A stretch of 5,457 bases of DNA, taken from the NCBI GenBank assembly GCA_016789485.1, contig JAEURE010000204.1:1-5457 (forward strand), given 5' to 3'. Positions 1 through 5,457 of this stretch are shown here, piece after piece. Both the position numbers and the translations under genes were made by a program. The notes under the pieces were generated by a model. That model was not told the DNA's origin. It saw only the letters and a program-made list of their open reading frames with translations, and ran no database searches. The stretch comes from Anaerolineales bacterium. GTDB taxonomy: Bacteria; Chloroflexota; Anaerolineae; Anaerolineales; Villigracilaceae. How positions within the stretch are numbered: position 1 is the first letter of the stretch; each line of letters starts with the position of its first letter.

Positions 1-1
1 G

Positions 2-43
2 TTCAAACGATTGGTTGAGGGGTTGGAGAGTTTGAAGAAATAA
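2..43 (+). CDS. C-terminal tail of an upstream gene (partial, tentative)
   Basis: One forward frame is open from the window edge and encodes 13 residues (FKRLVEGLESLKK) ending in TAA at 41-43. The other two forward frames close earlier, at TGA 16-18 and TGA 33-35. The peptide is amphipathic and Lys/Glu/Leu-rich, as many bacterial C-termini are, and a terminator-like hairpin follows about 10 bases after the stop. This fits the end of a plus-strand gene lying mostly outside the window. The stretch is too short to name a family, and an open run of 13 codons can occur by chance. Confidence 0.4.
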   Translation, partial: FKRLVEGLESLKK

Positions 44-50
44 AATTGAT

Positions 51-98
51 AGTGGAAAGTAGATGGTGGATAAAGCCACTTTCTACTTTCTACTTTTT
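51..98 (+). terminator. Imperfect hairpin with T-run, probable terminator of the upstream gene
   Basis: The left arm at 56-69 pairs with 76-89 over 14 positions, with one mismatch and one G-U pair, around a 6-base loop (70-75). A second CTACTTT unit follows and ends in five T at 94-98. This resembles a Rho-independent terminator, placed just after the putative stop at 41-43 and before the gene starting at 132. The stem is A/T-rich, so it may be a weak terminator or only a by-product of the 7-base repeats that form it. Confidence 0.45.
76..96. repeat. Three tandem 7-base units (CCACTTT, CTACTTT, CTACTTT)
   Basis: Three 7-base units lie head to tail at 76-82, 83-89 and 90-96; the first differs from the others at one base. 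An inverted copy of the same motif, AAAGTAG, lies at 56-62 and is preceded by GTGG at 52-55. The left arm can therefore pair with either of the last two units, so the hairpin has alternative registers. It could be a small expanding or contracting repeat, or a member of a dispersed intergenic repeat family. Confidence 0.5.
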
Positions 99-120
99 GA
101 TCGACACGAATTTAAATTTT

Positions 121-124
121 AGGA
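121..124 (+). promoter_or_regulatory. Ribosome binding site fixing the start at 132
   Basis: AGGA at 121-124 lies 7 bases before the ATG at 132-134, a normal Shine-Dalgarno spacing. An in-frame TAA at 126-128 sits two codons before this ATG, so the reading frame cannot begin further upstream. Together these make ATG 132 a secure start. Confidence 0.7.
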
Positions 125-131
125 ATAATCC

Positions 132-2927
132 ATGCCGTCACAAAAATTCCCTGAAAAATATCATCTTGCACTTGAACAAGCTGCAAAAGAAAAACCGCAA
201 GGCGGACTGAACGGCTTTGAGCAGGAATGGAATCTGCTTGATGAAGAACTGCGTCCCTTGCTCACCGTGGGAGCGGGACCCAGCCAGCAATCCTTCGTGG
301 ATTATCTGCGCGCCGAATGTATCCCGCCATGGCAGACTCAATTTAGCCAGCTTGAAGTCTTTCATTGGATGATCGAATGGGCTACCCGCCCGTATTACAC
401 TCCACGCGGCACGATCTACGAAGCGCGTCTCATGGAGGCATCTCTCATCAATGCTTTGCATCGCGCGGGCGTGAATTTCGGCGAGCGCCTGCATCATTGG
501 CATGGCAATCTTTTATTTCTCACTGACATCAGCCATGATTCCCTGCCCGGAAATTGGAGCATTGCCAAGCGCCGTTATCTTGAAAAGTGTATTGACCTGT
601 ACGGCGATACGCTTGCCACCGCAGGCATTCATTCCAATCTTTCCCTGCCCGAGCCGCTTTTTGCATGGGACTTCATGCATCTCTCCGCAAGCGAGCGCGG
701 CGACCAGCACCTCGATGAATACAAGTCTGAGTTTTACATCACAGCTACTCGTCTCTTGCGCGCATTTGCGAGTCTCTTTATTGCGACCGCTGCGTCCACG
801 CCGATGCAGGCTCAAGTTAAGGATGGACGCGCTGCGGTTATCCTCACCGAGCATGATTCGATTCGCAACCTGACGTTCCCGAATCCACGCGAGCTCGATC
901 TTCCCGACCTCTATCGTTCGTATGATGATTATTTACAGATATCTTACGATCTCGTGCGCCGCGGCGTGCGCTTTGGTAATAACAACTGGACTCCTGTCCG
1001 AGCGCGTTCGTTTGCCGAGCCTGTGGAACGATTGATCTCCACCACAAGCGATGAGTTGATGCATCTTTATACCCGCGGCCTGTTCGCTGTGGGTCAGGCG
1101 ACTCCACCCGAGGAGATGGCTCTACAGATCGAAAAGCAAAACCTGATGGCTCGCATCAACCTGCCCATGGGACGTGTCGAAGTCCGCGTGGATGATGGCG
1201 GCCACAGCCTCGACATTGATATTGCGAATTTGACTCTCAAGCATCTTCTGCTTTTGCGCATTTATTCCGACCCGCAATTTGCGCGCGCCTTCCGCTATGA
1301 CCGTGAAGATATTACCCGCGCCCGTACCAACGAAGTCTTGGCCGCAAAATTCAGCCTGCGTGCCGAGATCGAGAATCCGTTCACTGCCAAGCCCGTTGCT
1401 ATGCGTGATTTCCTCAAGTGGACTCTGGCTGAAGTCAAGCCGTTGGCTGAGTCTTTGAATTTATGGAACGACTTGTTTCCGCTTGTGGAAATGTCCGAAG
1501 GCGCCCGAAATACGGCAGAAAAGATTCGTGCCCGCTTGCAAGGCGAGTTAGGCAATGGCAACGAAGTTCCGCTGGATGTTTTGAAAGAGTTGCATTTTGA
1601 GCGCGAGGCGCAGGTCAAAAGCGATGTGGAGCGCATTGCCTCTGAGTTTGGCATGCTCGGCGAAGATTCTGTCAAGATCGCTGAATTCCTGCAGCGCGGA
1701 CGTGATGGTACGCGTCAGGTTCAAAATGCCCCCATCCAATTCCGTGCGCGGGCGCAGGCTGTGGTTGAAGTTTCATATCCTGATAAAACGTCCGAGATCG
1801 TTGACCTTGCCCAGCAGTTGATTCGCATTCCATCCGTCACGGCTTGCCCTGATGAACGGTTGGACGAAGTCCATCGCGCAGGGGCGTTGATCGATGATTA
1901 TTTGCGCAATGCAGGCTTGCAAGTGAAATACTTTGACGGCAAATATCCTGCTGTACATGCCGTTTTTCCTGGTGCAACAAAAGAGAATCCTGTTTTATTG
2001 ACAGGTCATTTTGATGTGGTCGAGCCTGAGCCTGATGATTCGCAGTTCACCCCGCGCATCGAAGGTGATTATCTCCACGGCCGCGGTGCGGCAGATATGA
2101 AAACAGTTGTTGCCACCTATTTGGTGTGGATGAAAGATGCAGTGAAATCAGGCGCACCTTACCCAAATATTGCTTTGCTTCTCGTTGGCAACGAAGAAAA
2201 CGGCGAGGCAGAAGCGTGGGGCACACCGCATGTGTTGAAGCAATTGAATCTCACTCCATCTCTGTTTGTGGCTGGGGAACGTACAGGCGAAAAAGGCAAT
2301 GAGCTTTTCGGAGAAATTTGTGTGGAAAATCGCGGTGTGATGCGCTTTGATGTGATCGCCCGCGGGGCAAAGGCTCACTCGGGCGTGGCTGGCACTGGCG
2401 ATTTGAGCGAGAAATTGATCGCGGCACGTTCTGCATTGAACGAAATCTTTTCAAAACATCTCACGCTCAAAGCTGCGGACGGCTGGCAATCACAAGCCAA
2501 GTTCCCCTTCATTTCTGTTGGGACGCCTGGCGTGTATAACGTCACCGCCGGGGAGGGAATTTTAGGTGTGGAGATTCGTCCCATCCTTCAAGATGATGTT
2601 GAAGGACTGCGGTCCAAGGTTGAGGAATATTGTGCGGAGAATGGTTTGGAGTCGAGCTTCTCCGTCATGGAAAACGGTGTGGCTTGCGACCCGAATAATC
2701 CAGCGTTGAAAGCGCTGATCGAAGCAGTTAAACAGGCTGGGGCGGGGCAGGAAGCGCGAATTGGTCGTAAACTGCCGGGCACCAGCGCAAGGTTCGCTCC
2801 AGGCGGTCAGGCAGTTGTGTGGGGACAATCAGGCGTCGGTCCGCATGCGAAGAACGAGGCGCATTACATTCCAAGCATCGAGCCATATTACAGATCGTTG
2901 AACGAGTTGGCAAAGTTGTGGAAATAA
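132..2927 (+). CDS. Bifunctional fusion: GCS2-type carboxylate-amine ligase + M20 metallopeptidase
   Basis: A 931-residue soluble protein with no signal peptide or membrane segment. Residues about 20-533 resemble the glutamate-cysteine ligase family 2 fold, which joins an amine to a glutamate-like carboxylate using ATP. Seen are an acidic FEQEW strand (29-33), HHWHG (121-125), GIHSNLSLP (165-173), VEVRVDDGG (349-357) and the family-type tail QRGRDGTRQ (521-529). A short junction (about 534-552) leads to an M20 peptidase (about 553-931). Its predicted metal ligands and general base are all present: H626 and D628 in TGHFDVV, D655 in GRGAADMK, E688 (base) and E689 in GNEEN, E716 in AGERTG and H905 in PHAKNE. 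H749 in KAHSG matches the conserved lid-domain His. The GTSDAR motif of DapE reads GTSAR here, without the Asp. No stop or frameshift separates the halves. Single-domain members of each family are about 370-500 residues, so this is a full-length fusion. The substrate is unknown: gamma-glutamyl amides, dipeptides or N-acyl amino acids are possible. The ligase assignment rests on recalled motifs and is less certain than the M20 assignment. Confidence 0.88.
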   Translation: MPSQKFPEKYHLALEQAAKEKPQGGLNGFEQEWNLLDEELRPLLTVGAGPSQQSFVDYLRAECIPPWQTQFSQLEVFHWMIEWATRPYYTPRGTIYEARLMEASLINALHRAGVNFGERLHHWHGNLLFLTDISHDSLPGNWSIAKRRYLEKCIDLYGDTLATAGIHSNLSLPEPLFAWDFMHLSASERGDQHLDEYKSEFYITATRLLRAFASLFIATAASTPMQAQVKDGRAAVILTEHDSIRNLTFPNPRELDLPDLYRSYDDYLQISYDLVRRGVRFGNNNWTPVRARSFAEPVERLISTTSDELMHLYTRGLFAVGQATPPEEMALQIEKQNLMARINLPMGRVEVRVDDGGHSLDIDIANLTLKHLLLLRIYSDPQFARAFRYDREDITRARTNEVLAAKFSLRAEIENPFTAKPVAMRDFLKWTLAEVKPLAESLNLWNDLFPLVEMSEGARNTAEKIRARLQGELGNGNEVPLDVLKELHFEREAQVKSDVERIASEFGMLGEDSVKIAEFLQRGRDGTRQVQNAPIQFRARAQAVVEVSYPDKTSEIVDLAQQLIRIPSVTACPDERLDEVHRAGALIDDYLRNAGLQVKYFDGKYPAVHAVFPGATKENPVLLTGHFDVVEPEPDDSQFTPRIEGDYLHGRGAADMKTVVATYLVWMKDAVKSGAPYPNIALLLVGNEENGEAEAWGTPHVLKQLNLTPSLFVAGERTGEKGNELFGEICVENRGVMRFDVIARGAKAHSGVAGTGDLSEKLIAARSALNEIFSKHLTLKAADGWQSQAKFPFISVGTPGVYNVTAGEGILGVEIRPILQDDVEGLRSKVEEYCAENGLESSFSVMENGVACDPNNPALKALIEAVKQAGAGQEARIGRKLPGTSARFAPGGQAVVWGQSGVGPHAKNEAHYIPSIEPYYRSLNELAKLWK

Positions 2928-2964
2928 AGATCAGGTCACGCTTAAAACGTGACCTGATCTTTAT
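2924..2964. terminator. Bidirectional terminator between convergent genes
   Basis: Bases 2924-2940 pair perfectly with 2948-2964 over 17 bp, with a 7-base loop (CTTAAAA, 2941-2947). The left arm contains the TAA stop (2925-2927) of the plus-strand gene, and the right arm ends 4 bases from the stop of the minus-strand gene. The outer stem is A/T-rich on both sides, giving CTTTAT-type T-rich ends in both directions, so one hairpin can end both transcripts. The T-tracts are short, so efficiency is uncertain, but the stem length and position between convergent stops are convincing. Confidence 0.88.
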
Positions 2965-2968
2965 AAGA

Positions 2969-5457
2969 TTATCTTGATAGTTGGTTTAGCCTTTTACATA
3001 ATTCCTTCATAACCGCGAGGCTGACTTCGGGGCGCTCGCGCAGCAGGCTTTCAAAACTTAATCGGTCAAGGCAGAGGGTGCGCACATCGCCAAGGGCGAT
3101 CACAGAAGCCGTTCGTGAATCGCCGCTGATGAGCGACATCTCACCGACAACATCGCCAATTACACGTCGTGCAATTTCCTTTTTGGGTTGTCCTTCACTT
3201 TCCACGATCACACGCACTTCGCCAGAAACGATCACATACATTTCATTGCCAGTCTCGCCTTGTTCGCATAACACCTCGCCATCCGTAAATTCATGTTCGC
3301 TGGCAATGGCAGCTACGCGCTGTAGGTCTGTTGGCGAAAGGTCTGCCAGCAAGGGTACGCGACGCAGTAACAGAATACGTTCCATGATCGAAAGGGTGGT
3401 CAAAGTTTCCATTGGTTCGTCCTTTGAAAAGATTGCACAAGTGCGCAGCCATTCGTCTTTCTCGTTTGTCAATTCTGCGATGGCTTCTTGCGCGCTCATA
3501 GAAGATTGTGACTGGCTGGCAGGTTCCCAGACTTGAAACAGCGGGCGGATGAGTGAGGCATCGCGAATTGACTCAAGAGTTTCAAGTGCGTTAGCGCGCT
3601 GTGCTGTGTTCTGGCTTTGCAAGTTTTCAATTGCAACTGTAAGCGTTTCACTGTCTCCGAGCAAGGCTAATGTTTTTAGAGCTAATATTCCGTCACGGCT
3701 GGCCCGGCTTTGAAGAGAATCTGACAGCAATTGGATTCTTTCATTATTTGTCGTTTGGATTGCAAGCCGCAGGTTTTCAAAACGGAGCGAGGACTTGACT
3801 TTGTTTTTAACATATTTTTTTAAATGCTCCGCTTCTTTCCACGCTGGAAGTTGCTCCAAAGCAAGAAGCGCTCCCTCCTCTGAAGCAGAATCATCCAAAG
3901 CAGCCAATGCCTCTGGCAGGGACTCTTCCCCGATCCTTCCCAAGGCGTTAGCAATGCTCGACCTGAGCGATAGATGTTCTGTAGAAAGCCATTTCTTCAA
4001 CTCAGGAATCGCGGCTCTCCCGCAAGATGCCAGAGCTGAAGCAGCAGAACACCTCACTGCAATGGGCGCATATTCATCTTCCAATTCAGTTGAGAAGAGA
4101 ACAAGCGCGTTCGGGTCGCCGACTTCAGCTAGTGCATTCAATGCCATGATGCGTTGATCTGTGTTTCCGATCATGGATAATTGGCGAAGCATCTCTCTGG
4201 ATGGATGAGATGGGTCAATGGATAACAATGCGACGAATGTCCGCACCCGTACTTGTACGTCGCTATCGTTGAGCATCTTTGTCAGCAAATTGTTCAAGCC
4301 GCGGGGATAGGAAGTCAGTGCTTGCAGTGAATCCACTGCCTGGGCGCGGACAGCAGGCTGAGTATCCGAAAGAAGCGTAGCAACTTCCAGGAGGACAGAG
4401 GGTGCCTGCAAGCGAGTTAGCCCCTTAAGTGCGCCGAGTCGGACTTCCATATTTTCATCTTGAAGAGCATCCACAAAGGCGTTAATAGCAAATGGGGGTG
4501 GAGCTTCACTTAAGATTTGACAAGAAATACGCCGTACCGTTGGGTTAGGGTTTTTCATACCATCGAGCATGGCGTGGATTGCGGCGGCTTCGGGCGGGCT
4601 GTCCTTGCCAAAGATGGTAGGGCGTCCTCTACGCAATGAATCGACGAGCGCAAAGTTGTATGCATGCCTTGCGTGCCATATCATGAATATGGTAACTGCA
4701 GCGGAAAAAAGACCAACGAACGCAAGTTGTTGTGACATGAAAATAATCGTAAAAAGGCCAGCAATGAAAGTTCCTGCCTGCTCGGGCACGCCGCCAATGA
4801 AAGCGCGGACCTGATCACGCCGAGTGGATGGAACCGCGTTGAACATGGCTTGATAAGCTGAGTCAGCGATGCCTGAGAGCCATACCATTTGAACGAAGCG
4901 AAAAACGATGATGACTGCGAAGGTGTTGAAGGCAGTAATGCTCCCGAAACCAATGAAATAAATGATGGGCAGAGCAAGAATGGCGTTCATGATGCCGAAG
5001 CGAATGTAAAGGCGATTGGCAATGAATGTGGAAGCGAGAAAAGCCACAGAGGTTGTGAGTCCATCGAAGATGCCCAGAAAACCTGCCAGCGATTTTTCAT
5101 CTCCCAGGTATTGAGTTGCGGCGGCTTTGGCAAACGGTAAGTCAATGCAGCGGTATAAAATGGAAAAGAGAATGGCAGAGACGGAAATCCATTTCATCAA
5201 GGAGGAGCCGCGTACGAATTGAACCCCTTTTTGAATGTCCTGAACGAATGATGTTTCTTTTTGTTTGCGGCGAGTTTTTTGAGGCAGTTCAGCAGCAACG
5301 CGCCCGCGCAGAAGCGCGCGCGTCAATACAAAGGCAAGAAGGAGCAATGCAGCCCAAACCAATAGAAGATTTTGCGTGCCGATCTGGTTGACGAGAATGC
5401 CTGTGCCAAATCCGCCGATGACCGCGCCAAGGATACGACCTGCACTGAATAACGGAA
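2969..5457 (-). CDS. MFS/nucleotide-transporter-like membrane protein with HEAT repeats and cNMP-binding domain (5' partial)
   Basis: The frame is open to the window edge: 828 residues are visible, counted from the codon at 5455-5453, and the true start lies outside. Visible residues 5-49 form two membrane helices. A basic loop follows (about 50-85, with KTRRKQK), then six more helices (about 88-103, 123-145, 153-175, 178-196, 227-240, 243-260). A basic loop after two helices and before six fits helices 5-12 of a 12-helix MFS-type fold. The FLGIFDGL segment, followed by RFG and a proline-containing helix, recalls the ATP/ADP-translocase-like (NTT) branch. Residues about 289-660 are HEAT-like helical repeats, with pairs such as NPTVRR, NMEVRLGALKGL, QPAVRAQAVDSL and VQVRVRTFVALL. 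Residues about 700-825 are a cyclic-nucleotide-binding domain: EQGETGNEMYVIVSGEV, then a phosphate-binding cassette GEMSLISGDSRTAS with Glu772 and Arg781. It is likely a membrane protein with a cytoplasmic regulatory tail. The transported substrate, if any, is unknown. About four helices (roughly 130-150 residues) appear to be missing upstream. Confidence 0.9.
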   Translation of the reverse strand, partial: PLFSAGRILGAVIGGFGTGILVNQIGTQNLLLVWAALLLLAFVLTRALLRGRVAAELPQKTRRKQKETSFVQDIQKGVQFVRGSSLMKWISVSAILFSILYRCIDLPFAKAAATQYLGDEKSLAGFLGIFDGLTTSVAFLASTFIANRLYIRFGIMNAILALPIIYFIGFGSITAFNTFAVIIVFRFVQMVWLSGIADSAYQAMFNAVPSTRRDQVRAFIGGVPEQAGTFIAGLFTIIFMSQQLAFVGLFSAAVTIFMIWHARHAYNFALVDSLRRGRPTIFGKDSPPEAAAIHAMLDGMKNPNPTVRRISCQILSEAPPPFAINAFVDALQDENMEVRLGALKGLTRLQAPSVLLEVATLLSDTQPAVRAQAVDSLQALTSYPRGLNNLLTKMLNDSDVQVRVRTFVALLSIDPSHPSREMLRQLSMIGNTDQRIMALNALAEVGDPNALVLFSTELEDEYAPIAVRCSAASALASCGRAAIPELKKWLSTEHLSLRSSIANALGRIGEESLPEALAALDDSASEEGALLALEQLPAWKEAEHLKKYVKNKVKSSLRFENLRLAIQTTNNERIQLLSDSLQSRASRDGILALKTLALLGDSETLTVAIENLQSQNTAQRANALETLESIRDASLIRPLFQVWEPASQSQSSMSAQEAIAELTNEKDEWLRTCAIFSKDEPMETLTTLSIMERILLLRRVPLLADLSPTDLQRVAAIASEHEFTDGEVLCEQGETGNEMYVIVSGEVRVIVESEGQPKKEIARRVIGDVVGEMSLISGDSRTASVIALGDVRTLCLDRLSFESLLRERPEVSLAVMKELCKRLNQLSR

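Noticed and set aside
76..96. Short tandem units as a CRISPR array.
   Set aside because: The units are 7 bases long, adjacent, and without spacers.
97..125. Possible promoter for the 132-2927 gene: TTGATC at 97-102 with an A/T-rich stretch downstream.
   Set aside because: No good -10 box lies at 16-18 bases spacing; the sequence there reads TAGGAA and overlaps the ribosome binding site. The A/T-rich TTTAAAT at 111-117 is too close to the -35 candidate.
138..503. A 121-codon open frame on the minus strand.
   Set aside because: It is antisense to the well-supported ligase domain and its translation shows no recognisable motifs.
132..2927. Split of the fusion into two genes by an internal start near the M20 domain.
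   Set aside because: There is no stop between the halves, and the nearest upstream Met (residue 508) lies inside the GCS2 tail with no evident ribosome binding site for a separate M20 gene.
3078..3536. A 152-codon open frame on the plus strand.
   Set aside because: It lies wholly opposite the cNMP-binding and HEAT coding sequence, its Ser/Arg-rich translation resembles no family, and it has no supporting context. It is a shadow of the minus-strand gene.
5360..5362. TTG as the start of the minus-strand gene.
   Set aside because: The frame stays open upstream to the window edge and the extra residues form a continuous membrane helix, so this TTG is an internal Leu codon.

Overview
The window holds two large convergent genes, one on each strand. 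Each encodes an unusual multidomain protein. A 17-bp perfect hairpin between their stop codons looks like a shared terminator. The first 131 bases are a short intergenic leader, probably with the last 13 codons of an upstream gene. The base composition is balanced, the genes are tightly packed, and both proteins are large fusions. This suggests a free-living bacterium. My impression is a Chloroflexota (Anaerolineae-like) genome, but that is a low-confidence inference from style; no rRNA or taxonomic marker is present.

Layout. Positions 2-43 read as the C-terminus of an upstream plus-strand gene. Positions 51-98 hold an imperfect hairpin built from 7-base CTACTTT-type units and ending in five T, likely that gene's terminator. 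Positions 132-2927 (+) encode a 931-residue protein: an N-terminal carboxylate-amine ligase of the glutamate-cysteine ligase (GCS2) type, joined in frame to a complete M20 metallopeptidase (DapE/ArgE/CPG2 type) with all expected metal ligands. Positions 2924-2964 hold the shared hairpin. From 2969 to the window edge (-) runs a gene whose 5' end lies outside the window. It encodes the C-terminal half of a 12-helix MFS/nucleotide-transporter-like membrane domain, a long array of HEAT repeats, and a C-terminal cyclic-nucleotide-binding domain with an apparently intact phosphate-binding cassette.

How they may work. The first gene puts a predicted amide-bond-forming enzyme and a predicted amide-bond-hydrolysing enzyme on one chain. 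It could make and break the same gamma-glutamyl-type amide, or add and later remove a group. The second looks like a membrane protein whose cytoplasmic HEAT and cNMP-binding modules sense a ligand. The genes are convergent and not an operon, so nothing here shows that they act together. No CRISPR array, tRNA, rRNA or mobile element was seen.
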